A stretch of 64,000 nt of DNA from Flavobacterium alkalisoli (GCF_008000935.1 NZ_CP042831.1:3596001-3660000), one strand, 5' to 3'; positions 42,085-51,939 are shown, numbered from the stretch's first letter. Numbers and translations are program-made. The notes: generated by a model not told the origin, from the letters alone.

Positions 42085-42681
42085 ATGAAAACTTCTTACA
42101 AATTTATTTTAGCCTTTGTATTAGGAATTACCCTAACTAACTGTGCACCACATGTTCAACGTGTAAGTGAAGACAGTGTAACTGACCTTAGCGGAAGATG
42201 GAACGAAACAGATTCGCGCCTTACTGCCGAAGAAATTACTGCAGAGCTTATGTCTCACTCATGGTACAGCACTTATGCTTCCGAAAACGGAGGTAAAAAA
42301 CCTGTTATTATTGTAGGTATGATTACCAACAAATCGCATGAGCATATTGCAACAGAAACGTTCTCTAAAGACATTGAAAAAGAAATCATCAATTCAGGAA
42401 GAATGAAACTGGTACAGGCAGGTTCTATGCGTGAGGAAATAAGGGCAGAAAGAGCCGATCAGCAAAACTATGCTTCACAATCTACCATGAAAAAATTCGG
42501 TCTTGAAAACGGTGCCGACTTTATGCTTCAGGGTACAATCAACTCTATTGTAGACCAGTACTCTAAAGAAAAAACAATCTATTACCAGATAGACCTTGAG
42601 CTTACTAACATTCAAACAAACGATAAAGTTTGGATTGGTGACAAAAAGATCAAAAAATATCTGGGTAACAAAAAAATGTAA
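42085..42681 (+). CDS. lpoB: LpoB-like penicillin-binding-protein activator lipoprotein
   Basis: A 198-aa lipoprotein (lipobox LTNC, Cys 20). Matches the LpoB-type (PF13036) domain: VDLSGRWNETDSRLTAEEI-like segment, PVIIVGMITNKSHEHI, an EIINSGRMKLVQAGSMREEIRAER helix region and GADFMLQGTINSIVDQ. In E. coli LpoB reaches through the envelope to activate the peptidoglycan synthase PBP1b. First gene of a three-gene operon. Confidence 0.8.
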   Translation: MKTSYKFILAFVLGITLTNCAPHVQRVSEDSVTDLSGRWNETDSRLTAEEITAELMSHSWYSTYASENGGKKPVIIVGMITNKSHEHIATETFSKDIEKEIINSGRMKLVQAGSMREEIRAERADQQNYASQSTMKKFGLENGADFMLQGTINSIVDQYSKEKTIYYQIDLELTNIQTNDKVWIGDKKIKKYLGNKKM

Positions 42682-42699
42682 TCCCAACCCAAACAAATC

Positions 42700-45012
42700 A
42701 TGAAAGCAACCAAAAACATACTTTTAATGCCGGCAAAACTGGCATTGCTACTGTTATTGATTAGCTTTCAATCCTGTAGTACCTACAACACTAAAACCGC
42801 AGACATTGAAAGCGACCTGTTTAACGGAGATTTTAGCAACGCAATAGCGAGCATCGAAAATAATAAATTTCTAAACAAAGACAGAAACAGACTTTTATAC
42901 CTGCTTGAAAAAGGAAAAGTAGAACATCTTAACGGCAATTATGAAAACAGTAACGCCCTTTTAGAAGAGGCTTACATCATGATTGAAGACAGGATGACTA
43001 AAACAAATGTTGGCCAGGCCGTATCGGCAAAGTTTACTAACCCGATGGCCGAGCCTTATAAAGGTGAAGATTTTGAAAAGGTAACCATTCACTATTACAA
43101 AGCCTTAAACTATTTTCAGTTAGGACAACCTGCCGAAGCACTTGTGGAGGCAAAAAGGATTAACATAAAACTGTATGAGCTTAATGAAAAGTATAAAGAG
43201 AATAAGAACAAGTATAGCGAAGATGCCTTTTCACAAATTCTTCAGGGTATATTATATGAATCTACCGGCGATATAAACAATGCGTTTATTGCTTACAGAA
43301 ATGCCGAAGAGATATATGCCCGCAACGGAGATCAGTTTTTTGGGGTACCTACCCCACTCCAACTGAAAAAAGACCTGATGCGTACCTCTAAGGCAATGGG
43401 CTTCCAGGAAGACTATGAAACTTATAGAAAAAAATTCGGTTTCCCGGAAGATCCAAAACCAACCCCTCCTGCAAAAACAACCAAAAAAGGTAAAGGCAAA
43501 AGCAAACCTGCTCCAGAGCCGGTAGCTGTTGCACAACCGGTAGCACCTGTTGCAACCGGAGAAGCTATTGTATTTTGGGAAAACGGACTAGGCCCTGCTA
43601 AAGACCAGATAGTTATTACCGCCAGTGGTGCAGATGGTTTCTTTTACGGCACCTACTATGACGGAGCTACTCAGGAAGAGATTTTTATCCCTATTCCGGT
43701 AGGTTTTGATATTGGGTCTGTAAATGCCATTGCTATCCCTAAATACCGCCAGAGGTACAGCTACTATTCAAGAGCAGCTGTAGAGGTTGGTAACGAAGAT
43801 GTTACTTTTGAGCTTGCCCAGGACTTTTACCCTATAGCAAAACAGTGCCTGAAAGACAGGATGCTGCGTGAAACCATAGATCTTGTTGCAAGGTTTGCTA
43901 CTAAAAAAGCAGCCAGCGCCGGCTTAGGTGCTTTAGGTAAAGAGCTTTTTGGTGATACCGCAGGAGATCTTATGAAATTAGGTGGTGATATTGCAGGGGC
44001 TGCTACAGAAAAGGCAGATACCCGTAACTGGCAAACGCTTCCGGCAACCATCAGTTATATTCGTGTTCCCCTACAGGAAGGTGAAAACAAGTTCCTTATC
44101 AAAAAACAGGGACCTCAGGGTATAGATACCGACACTTTGTACATCCCTTACAAAAAAGGATTGCAGATAGTAAATTACTTTGACCTTGGCAGGACTCAGT
44201 TATTACCGCCTCCGGGATCTGCAGCATCTCAGGCAGTAACAAAAACGGATACCCAGCTAAGTGAGGCAAGAACGTCTTTACTGGCTGCAAAATCGGATAA
44301 ACCGGCTGATATACCTGCAAAAAATTCTATAAGCATCCCTGCCGAAACTACGCCATTAACTCCTGTAAAGGAAGGTATAACGGTAACAACAGTAGTAAAC
44401 AATTATGTAAAAGCTGCCGGTGGTGAAGATAAGATTAAAGGTATAGAAACCATGGTAATGAAAACTTCATCGGTAAGCAGTTATGAAGGTAAAACTACTA
44501 CTGTTACAATGGTTACTAAAATGGATAAAACCAATAACTGCTCTGTTAAAAGCTTTACAGACGGTCAGGAAAGTTTCTCTATGGTTGTGAATAACAATGG
44601 AGGTTATATGGTAATGGGGGGCTCACGTACTAAACTGGATAAAAAGACATATGATAACGTAAAAAACGGACGTAATTTTTACCAAAACTTTATTATCCCG
44701 TTAAGCGATCCTAATTCCAAGCTGGAAGGCATTACCTCCATCAACAATCAGGAAGCTTATGCTGTTAGTTATAAAGATGCTACTTACGGCACTAAAATGA
44801 CCAATTATTATTGTACAAAAACGGGCCTTATTATTGCCAGTAATGCTAAAATTGACAACACAAGCAGTACATCATACTTTACCGATTACAGAGAAGTAAA
44901 CGGAATTATGTTTCCTTTTAAAACAACAACGGCAACTAATGGTGTGTCATCTGAAATGGTAACTACAGAACTGTTAGTAAACCAAGGAGTTTATGAGACC
45001 GACTTCCAATAA
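42700..45012 (+). CDS. COG3014-family lipoprotein with TPR and LolA-like C-terminal domain
   Basis: A 770-aa lipoprotein (lipobox SFQSC, Cys 26). Residues about 30-240 are TPR-type helices (AIASIENNKFLNKDRNRLLYLLEKGKVE-like, then FQLGQPAEALVEAKRIN); a Pro/Lys/Ala linker (about 250-285); a middle domain of the COG3014 group; and about 565-770 a beta-rich LolA/LolB-like domain (VVNNYVKAAGGEDKIKGIET, DYREVNGIMFPF). This C-terminal domain is common at the end of Flavobacterial zinc-protease-like and lipoprotein-carrier proteins. Cotranscribed with the LpoB-like gene (18-bp gap) and overlaps the next frame. Confidence 0.75.
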   Translation: MKATKNILLMPAKLALLLLLISFQSCSTYNTKTADIESDLFNGDFSNAIASIENNKFLNKDRNRLLYLLEKGKVEHLNGNYENSNALLEEAYIMIEDRMTKTNVGQAVSAKFTNPMAEPYKGEDFEKVTIHYYKALNYFQLGQPAEALVEAKRINIKLYELNEKYKENKNKYSEDAFSQILQGILYESTGDINNAFIAYRNAEEIYARNGDQFFGVPTPLQLKKDLMRTSKAMGFQEDYETYRKKFGFPEDPKPTPPAKTTKKGKGKSKPAPEPVAVAQPVAPVATGEAIVFWENGLGPAKDQIVITASGADGFFYGTYYDGATQEEIFIPIPVGFDIGSVNAIAIPKYRQRYSYYSRAAVEVGNEDVTFELAQDFYPIAKQCLKDRMLRETIDLVARFATKKAASAGLGALGKELFGDTAGDLMKLGGDIAGAATEKADTRNWQTLPATISYIRVPLQEGENKFLIKKQGPQGIDTDTLYIPYKKGLQIVNYFDLGRTQLLPPPGSAASQAVTKTDTQLSEARTSLLAAKSDKPADIPAKNSISIPAETTPLTPVKEGITVTTVVNNYVKAAGGEDKIKGIETMVMKTSSVSSYEGKTTTVTMVTKMDKTNNCSVKSFTDGQESFSMVVNNNGGYMVMGGSRTKLDKKTYDNVKNGRNFYQNFIIPLSDPNSKLEGITSINNQEAYAVSYKDATYGTKMTNYYCTKTGLIIASNAKIDNTSSTSYFTDYREVNGIMFPFKTTTATNGVSSEMVTTELLVNQGVYETDFQ

Positions 45013-45025
45013 AAAAACCACGCGT

Positions 45026-45403
45026 ATGAAAAGAATTATTTTGCTGATTGTATTTGCTTTTGCTTCACATTTGGCAACAGCACAAACCGATAACGGATGG
45101 CAGCCGTGGCAAAAAACAAGCTGCTATTCTAAAATATCTTTCCGATTAAAGTATGACGGAAAGAATGGCGAACAGCATCACTGGAAAATCCAGTTTAAAA
45201 GTGATTACCAAAATCTTATTTCGTTTAACTATAATGTTACCGATAAGCTTCAGCAGTACACTATTACAACACATCGCAAGGCTTTGAATGCCAAACAGCA
45301 AAGTGATGAAATGGACATTTACACTAAAGAGGAAGACATCTTCCTGTTAGTAGATAAGGTAAGCATGACGCCTTATCCTGAGGACTTTATAGAGTGCGAA
45401 TAA
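45026..45403 (+). CDS. Secreted hypothetical protein
   Basis: A 125-aa exported protein (signal peptide 1-20, SHLATAQ). Beta-rich with WQPWQKTSCYSKISFRLKYD and FKSDYQNLISFNYNVTDKLQ. The open frame goes back to 44993, but MKRIILLIVF at 45026 is the natural start, since it carries the signal peptide. Third gene of the LpoB-like operon. Confidence 0.7.
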   Translation: MKRIILLIVFAFASHLATAQTDNGWQPWQKTSCYSKISFRLKYDGKNGEQHHWKIQFKSDYQNLISFNYNVTDKLQQYTITTHRKALNAKQQSDEMDIYTKEEDIFLLVDKVSMTPYPEDFIECE

Positions 45404-45420
45404 ATTTCAAAAAACGTTAT

Positions 45421-45446
45421 AAAAACTCCGTTCAACGGAGTTTTTT
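45421..45446 (+). terminator. Intrinsic terminator of the lpoB-like operon
   Basis: AAAACTCCGT/ACGGAGTTTT with a TCA loop, then T6. Confidence 0.9.
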
Positions 45447-45532
45447 GCGTTTTGGTATATAATTTTAACAGTTATTTGCTTTCTTACAGGAAATTTATAC
45501 TTTTACATTAAATAATAAGTCTTTACGCCTGT

Positions 45533-46786
45533 ATGAAAATTGTCAAGTACCTTTTCCTTCTGCTATTGTTGGCTGCGGTTGCAGGAGCAGTATTCATAGC
45601 CACTCAAAACGGAAAGTATGACGTTACCCAGGAACTTATTATTAAAGCACCTAAAAATGTAGTTTACAGCTTTGTAAACGATTTTAAAAACTGGGAAAAC
45701 TCAGGCATACTTACAAGAGATACTACAGCCGTTTATACTTTTTCGGATAATACCACAGGAGCAGGAACTTATACCAACTGGAAACTTGACAATAAAACCG
45801 GAAATGTAAAAACCATAAATTCTGCCGTAAATGATTCTATTTACCAAAATGCAGAGCTTAACGGACTACAATCTGAAGTATACTGGTCTTTTAAAGATAC
45901 TTTAAAAGAAGCTACCAAAGTTACCCTTCGTATGAAAGGACAGCTAACCTTTATGGAAAAGGCCAATGCCATTTTAAAAGGTGGTGCCGATGAAAAAGCT
46001 TCAAAATTACTTACACACAGCCTTAACCGCATTAACTATATACTGGTAAACCGTATTAACTTTTTTGAAATTAAGGTTGATGAAATTGTTATAAGGGAAT
46101 CAGCTTACTACATAGGTGACTCTACAACCTGTAAAATATCGGAAATGCCACAAAAAATGGCAGCGATGTTCCCTAAACTACAGGAATTTGTAACATCAAA
46201 TAACATAGCTACAAAAGGCAAACCTTTTACTTACTTCCATACTTTTGATACTGATAAAGGCCTAACATCATTTACCGTATGCATACCGCTGGAAGATGAA
46301 ATGCTTATATCTGACGGAAGTGAATTTAAGGCCGGTAAAATAAATCGATTTAATGCGCTTAAAACAACCTTAAAAGGCGACTACAAACACCTTAAAAAGG
46401 CTTGGGATGCTGCATTTAAACATATTGCAGACAATAAGCTTGAAGAGAATTTTGAACAGCCTTACCTGGAAGTATACACTAAAGGCCCGGCAGATTCAAA
46501 AGACCCTTCACAATGGGTTACCGATATCTACATACCTGTAGGCCCGGCATTACCTGAAGAGGTTGTTATAGAAGTACAGGATTCTACAGCTACTGTTACT
46601 GCCGTTGCACCAACTACAAATACAACGGTAAGAAAACCTGCCACTGTAAAGAAAAAGCCTGAGGTTACACCTATTAATGCACAGCCCGCTGCTGCACAAC
46701 CTACAGCAACATTGCCTAAGACGGCTAAAAAAGATACAGCAACTGCTAAGAAAAAAGAGGTAGAAGATACCACAACAAAACCTTAG
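45533..46786 (+). CDS. SRPBCC and GyrI-like domain membrane protein
   Basis: A 417-aa protein: N-terminal TM helix (5-24), an SRPBCC (START-like) domain (about 28-170; LIIKAPKNVVYSFVNDFKNW), a GyrI-like/SOUL-type small-molecule binding domain (about 185-345), and a Pro/Ala/Thr/Lys tail (about 355-417) of low complexity. Both folds bind hydrophobic ligands. The tail recalls cell-envelope linkers. Function unknown. Confidence 0.75.
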   Translation: MKIVKYLFLLLLLAAVAGAVFIATQNGKYDVTQELIIKAPKNVVYSFVNDFKNWENSGILTRDTTAVYTFSDNTTGAGTYTNWKLDNKTGNVKTINSAVNDSIYQNAELNGLQSEVYWSFKDTLKEATKVTLRMKGQLTFMEKANAILKGGADEKASKLLTHSLNRINYILVNRINFFEIKVDEIVIRESAYYIGDSTTCKISEMPQKMAAMFPKLQEFVTSNNIATKGKPFTYFHTFDTDKGLTSFTVCIPLEDEMLISDGSEFKAGKINRFNALKTTLKGDYKHLKKAWDAAFKHIADNKLEENFEQPYLEVYTKGPADSKDPSQWVTDIYIPVGPALPEEVVIEVQDSTATVTAVAPTTNTTVRKPATVKKKPEVTPINAQPAAAQPTATLPKTAKKDTATAKKKEVEDTTTKP

Positions 46787-46835
46787 CAAGAACAATAATA
46801 TCCCAACAGGGATACTAACTCTAACACCAAAAACA

Positions 46836-46861
46836 AAAAATCCCCTAAAGGGGATTTTTTA
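46836..46861. terminator. Bidirectional intrinsic terminator
   Basis: AATCCCC/GGGGATT with a TAAA loop and T-tracts on both strands. Serves the SRPBCC gene (+) and tcdA (-), whose stop is at 46859. Confidence 0.85.
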
Positions 46862-47575
46862 ATGCTTTATAATGTGCTTTACTACTGTTTCGGCTGCATG
46901 AAGCCCAAACAGGGCCGGCATCCAGCTGTTAGTACCAAAGAATGATTTCTTAAAGTTTGAACCATCCGTCATTTTAAGACTGCTCTGATCCGGCTCTTCG
47001 GTAGAGAATACTACCTTAACCCCTTTAGAAATACCTTCCTTTTTAAGACGCTTTCTTATATTTTTTGCCAACGGACAATATTCTGTCTTGCTAATATCAG
47101 ATACCTTTACCTTAGAGGCTAAATATTTGCCTCCTGCGCCCATATTACTTATAATCTTAACCTTTTTACGCTTAGCAGCTAAAATAAGGTTTAATTTAGG
47201 CGTAATGCTGTCAATACAGTCAAGCACATAATCAAACTCGGTAGTTACAAGCTCAAAAGCCCTTTCCGGAGATAAAAACTCCTCTACCCTTGTTAAGTTA
47301 AGCTCAGGATTGATATCCATAAGCCTGTCACCTACTATTTTTACTTTTGGCTGCCCAACGGTTGAGTGCAGTGCCGGAAGCTGACGGTTAATATTTGTAA
47401 TATCCACAACATCGCCATCTACTATGGTCATGTTGCCCACTCCTGCCCTGGCAAGAAATTCGGCAGCAAACGATCCTACTCCTCCAAGTCCCACAACCAT
47501 TACTTTTGCATTCTTTAATCTATCAAGCCCTTCCTTTTTAAATAAGAGCTCTGCTCTCTCGGTCCATTCAGCCAT
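46859..47575 (-). CDS. tcdA: tRNA threonylcarbamoyladenosine dehydratase
   Basis: A 238-aa E1-like (ThiF/MoeB superfamily) protein: Rossmann motif VVGLGGVGSFAAEFLARAGVG (about 26-46), IDSITPKLNLI, and an ATP site. It cyclises t6A37 of tRNA to ct6A. There is one Cys (CPLAKNIRKR, about 166) in the expected place. It overlaps tatD by 8 bp. Confidence 0.9.
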   Translation of the reverse strand: MAEWTERAELLFKKEGLDRLKNAKVMVVGLGGVGSFAAEFLARAGVGNMTIVDGDVVDITNINRQLPALHSTVGQPKVKIVGDRLMDINPELNLTRVEEFLSPERAFELVTTEFDYVLDCIDSITPKLNLILAAKRKKVKIISNMGAGGKYLASKVKVSDISKTEYCPLAKNIRKRLKKEGISKGVKVVFSTEEPDQSSLKMTDGSNFKKSFFGTNSWMPALFGLHAAETVVKHIIKH

Positions 47576-48212
47576 TCTTAAAAACGGTTTTAAAATTATT
47601 GCTTACTATATTCCTTAATTCTTCTATACTAATATTTTTTGCGGCGGCTGCCTTTTCATATACCTGTTCCAGTCCTTCCTCGATGGTATCAGTCTCCATA
47701 AAGAACTTATCGTTAGGAACCGTTACAAATACCTGAGATAGCTCTGGATTTCTTAACAGATACTTGCCAAATGAAATGTAAAAGCCATTATCCAGTAATT
47801 GCCTGACTACCTGTGAATTTTTAGAAAACCCGTGAATAACCATCGGGACATCAACATTTAACCTCTTTTTGGTTTCTATCACTTCCTGATAAGCCGCCAC
47901 ACAGTGCAAAATTACGGGTTTTTGATGTTTTTTTGCTAATACTAACTGCTTTTCAAACACTTTCTGCTGCTCATCCATTGGCATTTCTATGCGTTTGTCC
48001 AGTCCGCATTCGCCAAGGGCAAGGCAGTTATCCATTGCCAAACGGGCATCAATTACCGTTAAATGCTCGTCCAGCTTATCTACATCTATATACCACGGAT
48101 GTATACCTGTAGAAAAATAAGGCACATCAATATCCTCATACGGATAGCGGTTTACTACTTCCAGTATATTATCATTAGCGGTGTAGTTATGAGTGTGCAG
48201 GTTGTATAGCAT
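47568..48212 (-). CDS. TatD family hydrolase
   Basis: A 214-aa TIM-barrel metal hydrolase, shorter than the 260-aa family norm. N-terminal HTH metal site LHTHNY (residues 5-10), GECGLDKRIEM (about 69-79), HCVAAYQEVI and GFSKNSQVVRQLLDNG. Family members act as 3'-5' DNA/RNA exonucleases. Cotranscribed with tcdA. Confidence 0.9.
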   Translation of the reverse strand: MLYNLHTHNYTANDNILEVVNRYPYEDIDVPYFSTGIHPWYIDVDKLDEHLTVIDARLAMDNCLALGECGLDKRIEMPMDEQQKVFEKQLVLAKKHQKPVILHCVAAYQEVIETKKRLNVDVPMVIHGFSKNSQVVRQLLDNGFYISFGKYLLRNPELSQVFVTVPNDKFFMETDTIEEGLEQVYEKAAAAKNISIEELRNIVSNNFKTVFKNG

Positions 48213-48214
48213 TA

Positions 48215-49009
48215 CTATTCTGGTTCGTGATTTATAACTTCTTTTATTATTGCATGAGAACCGAATTTACTTAAATAAATTTCAAAAATAATATTAGCAC
48301 TTCCTTCCTGGTATTCCCTAAAAATATCAAGAAGCAGGATATCATCTTTTAAAGATACTTTAGCAATTTCATCCATCCAACCGTCATGACTATCATATGT
48401 AATGTAATCACTTACATAATAGTCATTCTTATTCTCTATGGGAATAAATTCCTCTTTTTCAAATTTTGAGTTGTACAATACCATTGGGCTTTCACTTCCA
48501 CAAAAGGTAAGCCCTTCGTCATCAGAAACCCCTACTTTAAAATTCTTTGTTGGTATTATCTTAAACTGTACATCGTTAACAGTAAAAACAGTTTCCCTAC
48601 TCATATCATACTCATACACATTCTTACCATATACCCATCCCTTTACATGTGGATGACTGACTTTTACAAAATTATGCAACTTGCAGTAATCATTATCTCC
48701 GGTAAGGTCATACCTATTCTTCGAAATACTGTCTGTACTTACAATCAAACCATACAAGCCTGCTGCTTTTCCGGTTTCCTTCAAGTTTTTGTTATATATA
48801 TCTAGCTCCCCTTTCAGTATAAGTACTTTATTATTGTGCTGTAAAGGCTGTATATATTTAGGAACGTTTACCATTTCTTTTTCTTTCCCATTGGTTTCCT
48901 TAGACTCAGCTGCAATTGTATTTTCCCCAACAGTCATTAAATCTTCCTCCTTGGCTTCTTTACAGTTAACAAGCAGTAAGGAAAATAATAATAGTAAAAT
49001 TTTTTGCAT
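48215..49009 (-). CDS. Hypothetical lipoprotein with SH3-like segment
   Basis: A 264-aa lipoprotein (lipobox LLVNC, Cys 16). Residues about 55-130 may be a bacterial SH3-like fold (KVSHPHVKGWVYGKNVYEYD). The rest is mostly beta. AT-rich and with its own codon style, it opens an island of orphan genes. Ends 2 bp before the tatD start, so read-through into tatD-tcdA is possible. Confidence 0.65.
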   Translation of the reverse strand: MQKILLLLFSLLLVNCKEAKEEDLMTVGENTIAAESKETNGKEKEMVNVPKYIQPLQHNNKVLILKGELDIYNKNLKETGKAAGLYGLIVSTDSISKNRYDLTGDNDYCKLHNFVKVSHPHVKGWVYGKNVYEYDMSRETVFTVNDVQFKIIPTKNFKVGVSDDEGLTFCGSESPMVLYNSKFEKEEFIPIENKNDYYVSDYITYDSHDGWMDEIAKVSLKDDILLLDIFREYQEGSANIIFEIYLSKFGSHAIIKEVINHEPE

Positions 49010-49081
49010 TAGTATTAAATTGATTTTAGCCTGTTTCTTGTCTTTTAAAAAGTCTCAAACACTTCTTACAAAGCTACGTCT

Positions 49082-49450
49082 TTAATCTATTTTTACTATA
49101 GGTGGTGTTACTGCATCTGGGTAGCCTTTTGAGTGGCATACCGCCCTGTAAGAGTCTCCTTTAACATCTGTAATCTCACAGTAAAGCGTATCAATTAGAA
49201 TAGGTCCTATATCCCCTTTTACTACGTTAGGATTATAAAGCTTATAAGAACAATCTGAAGTCCATTCCAAATCAAACTCAACCATTACTCCATTGCCCCT
49301 GTCTTCTTCAATCTGTTTGTTTTTTTTACGTGTTATTATATACGCTTTACCATTTCCTTCGTCAAGAACAAAAGTTCCTTTTTTAAACTTTTCGCAGTCA
49401 GACGAGCCCATTAACAAGAGCATCCCTGTCAAAAAAAATATTTTATACAT
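49082..49450 (-). CDS. Secreted hypothetical protein, 122 aa
   Basis: A 122-aa protein with an N-terminal hydrophobic segment (FFLTGMLLLMGSSD) that could be a signal peptide; the Cys after SSD does not fit a standard lipobox. The remainder is beta-rich, with four Cys (DCSYKL, YCEITD, VCHSKG). No family recognised. Confidence 0.6.
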   Translation of the reverse strand: MYKIFFLTGMLLLMGSSDCEKFKKGTFVLDEGNGKAYIITRKKNKQIEEDRGNGVMVEFDLEWTSDCSYKLYNPNVVKGDIGPILIDTLYCEITDVKGDSYRAVCHSKGYPDAVTPPIVKID

Positions 49451-49494
49451 AATTAAATAAGTTGGTTTTAGATGATTATTATATACTGGTTATT

Positions 49495-50082
49495 CTATTT
49501 TGTCTCCGTTTGTATACTTACAAGAATGTCATATACTTTTTTTACGTTTGGAATACACTCAAAACTTGGAGGAAAATTCCTGGTGTTAAATATAGTCCTA
49601 TTCCCAAATCTGCTTCTAAAGTCATCATAACCAAATAATACAGTACCCGAACCATTTTTATTTTCTCTAAATGTAATATGTGGTAAGACCTTAATGTTTA
49701 AAGACTTTACTTCCTTTTTAAAAATCCCCGACCTTATTAAAACCCTGCTCTCTGTAATGCCATAAATAGTATTCTTTCGGTTTTTAGCGTCGTATATAAA
49801 TCGACCTATTATAAAATACAACCCCATAACAACAAAAAAGAGTCCGAAAATCGCAAAAACAGGAATACCATAATAAATGACCGTAAACTCCCAGAAAAGA
49901 GCAAAACCAAACCAAAAAATACTAAAAGGAATAACAAAAATATCAGATGTCCTGAAAATTACACCCTGTTTGGGTTCACCAACCCATAGCAAATGTTCAT
50001 TAACGCCTAAGTGGCTTTTTAACTCATGCTGGATATCATTATGCATCATAAATTGTAAGGTGTTACTTAAATCAAAGTGCAA
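49495..50082 (-). CDS. Bacterial PH-domain membrane protein
   Basis: A 195-aa (maximum frame) protein with two TM helices (about 60-95) and a following bPH2/YdbS-like domain (YGITESRVLIRSGIFKKEVKSLNI, about 125-150). The natural start is likely the Met at 50049 or 50046 (MMHNDIQHELKSHLG), since the family begins there. Role unknown. Confidence 0.7.
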   Translation of the reverse strand: MHFDLSNTLQFMMHNDIQHELKSHLGVNEHLLWVGEPKQGVIFRTSDIFVIPFSIFWFGFALFWEFTVIYYGIPVFAIFGLFFVVMGLYFIIGRFIYDAKNRKNTIYGITESRVLIRSGIFKKEVKSLNIKVLPHITFRENKNGSGTVLFGYDDFRSRFGNRTIFNTRNFPPSFECIPNVKKVYDILVSIQTETK

Positions 50083-50140
50083 TATAACTTTTTTAGCAAT
50101 AAAAAAACTGACGCTATTATGCGCAGTTATATAGCATCTA

Positions 50141-50641
50141 TTAAATTTTAAGTATTTCCCCTGTTTTCTTATTTAAGATAAAATCTTTCCAACCTCCAGG
50201 CGGATCTAACTCTGCCTGAACCATAATTCTTTCTGGTGTAAAACTTTCTATTATTACACCATCAACAGCAAAAGAATTACTTTGCCAAAGCACTTTACCT
50301 GACTTCTCTATACAATATAAAGACTCCATATCACATACATAGAATCTTTCTTCATGAAAATGTAAACTCCCAAAATATCCCTTTAAAGGAAGTACTAACA
50401 AAGCATTTTCATCAATTCTGTCATACAGATAAAAATTATCCTGATATCCTACTGCAAGAAGATTTTCGGTAACAATGACTTCTTTAAAAGGACCTCCTAA
50501 ATATCTAAATCTAATCTCAAAAACTTCATCTTTAATAACTAAATATTCATAATTAGAAAACTGTAAAGATTCTTCTCCTGAAATTAAAGCAGGTTGTTTA
50601 TTGAAGTCCCGGGGAACAGAGGGCTGAAAATTAAAATCCAT
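50141..50641 (-). CDS. Hypothetical beta-propeller-like protein
   Basis: A 166-aa protein, no signal peptide, built of beta blades (IKDEVFEIRFRYLGGPFKEV, FYVCDMESLYCIEKSGKVLW), ending DPPGGWKDFILNKKTGEIL, a motif also found in hypothetical proteins of other phyla. Starts 4 nt after its -7 box, so its mRNA may be leaderless. Confidence 0.65.
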   Translation of the reverse strand: MDFNFQPSVPRDFNKQPALISGEESLQFSNYEYLVIKDEVFEIRFRYLGGPFKEVIVTENLLAVGYQDNFYLYDRIDENALLVLPLKGYFGSLHFHEERFYVCDMESLYCIEKSGKVLWQSNSFAVDGVIIESFTPERIMVQAELDPPGGWKDFILNKKTGEILKI

Positions 50642-50645
50642 TTAA

Positions 50646-50653
50646 CAAATATA
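50646..50653 (-). promoter_or_regulatory. -7 promoter box of the 166-aa protein gene
   Basis: CAAATATA reads TATATTTG on the minus strand (TAnnTTTG); start codon ATG ends at 50641, only 4 nt away. Confidence 0.5.
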
Positions 50654-50664
50654 CACTTTACCCA

Positions 50665-50700
50665 ATAAAAAAACCCAACACTATTATGCGTTGGGTTTAT
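50665..50700 (-). terminator. Intrinsic terminator of mnmA
   Basis: AAACCCAAC (50671-50679)/GTTGGGTTT (50690-50698), 10-nt loop, then T7 on the minus strand, about 20 bp past the mnmA stop. Confidence 0.8.
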
Positions 50701-50719
50701 ATATAAAATCTGACAATTT

Positions 50720-51910
50720 TTATTTTGAAATAACTCCCGAACCTATCAGTTCGTCGTCTATATACCAGGCTGCAAACTGCCCTTCTGTTATGGCCGACTG
50801 CGGTTCGTTGAACGCAACATACATACCGTCTTCAAACATATACAGGGTTGCTTTTTGCAATGGCTGGCGGTAACGTATTCTTACCATTACATCCATCGTC
50901 TCACCATCTTTAAGGGTAAGGTCTTCACGTACCCAGTGTACTTCTTTGCCTTTAATAAACAGTGCTTTTCTAAACAGTCCCGGGTGATTATGTCCCTGCC
51001 CGGTATAAATAGCGTTACTGTTTACATCCGTAGCGATAATAAACAACGGTTCTTTTGTACCCCCTACATTAAGGCCTTTACGCTGCCCTATGGTGTAATA
51101 ATGTGCGCCGTGGTGCTTTCCTACCTCTTTACCCATTTGCGGCGTATACTCAACGTTTTTAGCCTCATAAGCCAGTTGTTCGTGTATGTTTGCAAACTGA
51201 GGTATTTCCTGAGCATAAGTTTCCTGTTCAGCCGATATTTCATAAATAACACCTTCTTTAGGCTGCAGCTGTTGCTGAAGGAACTCCGGCAGGCGTACTT
51301 TACCTATAAAACAAAGCCCCTGAGAGTCTTTCTTCTCTGCGGTAACTAAATCCATTTTAGCAGCTATTTCACGCACCTGAGGCTTGGTTAACTCCCCAAT
51401 AGGGAATAATGCCTTACTTAACTGCTCCTGTGAAAGCTGACATAAAAAGTAAGATTGGTCCTTATTACCGTCTACACCTGCTAAAAGCTGATAAACTTCC
51501 TTACCATCCTTTTCTATAGTGCCTTTACGGCAATAGTGTCCTGTTGCCACATAGTCTGCTCCCAGGCTAAGGGCAATCTTCATAAACACGTCAAACTTAA
51601 TTTCGCGGTTACAAAGCACGTCAGGGTTTGGAGTCCTACCCTGCTCATATTCGTTAAACATATAGTCTACTATACGCTCTCTGTATTGTTCACTAAGGTC
51701 TACCGTTTGAAAAGGTATACCTAATTTTTCGGCTACAAGCAAAGCGTCATTGCTGTCTTCCAGCCACGGACATTCGTTTGAGATGGTAACCGAGTCATCA
51801 TGCCAGTTTTTCATAAACAGGCCTATAACCTCATACCCCTGCTCCTGCAACAGGTATGCCGCAACGCTCGAATCTACACCACCCGAAAGCCCAACTACTA
51901 CTCGTTTCAT
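50720..51910 (-). CDS. mnmA: tRNA 2-thiouridine synthase MnmA
   Basis: A 396-aa ATP-dependent thiolase that thiolates U34 of tRNA Lys/Glu/Gln. PP-loop [16 protein letters not shown] (7-22); catalytic Cys in [10 protein letters not shown] (about 103) and [11 protein letters not shown] (about 203). Same wobble pathway as MnmD at 34.2 kb. Own promoter (-7 box 51940-51947) and terminator. Confidence 0.95.
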   Translation of the reverse strand: MKRVVVGLSGGVDSSVAAYLLQEQGYEVIGLFMKNWHDDSVTISNECPWLEDSNDALLVAEKLGIPFQTVDLSEQYRERIVDYMFNEYEQGRTPNPDVLCNREIKFDVFMKIALSLGADYVATGHYCRKGTIEKDGKEVYQLLAGVDGNKDQSYFLCQLSQEQLSKALFPIGELTKPQVREIAAKMDLVTAEKKDSQGLCFIGKVRLPEFLQQQLQPKEGVIYEISAEQETYAQEIPQFANIHEQLAYEAKNVEYTPQMGKEVGKHHGAHYYTIGQRKGLNVGGTKEPLFIIATDVNSNAIYTGQGHNHPGLFRKALFIKGKEVHWVREDLTLKDGETMDVMVRIRYRQPLQKATLYMFEDGMYVAFNEPQSAITEGQFAAWYIDDELIGSGVISK

Positions 51911-51939
51911 TTTTAATTCCTTTCCTGAAAAAATTTATG

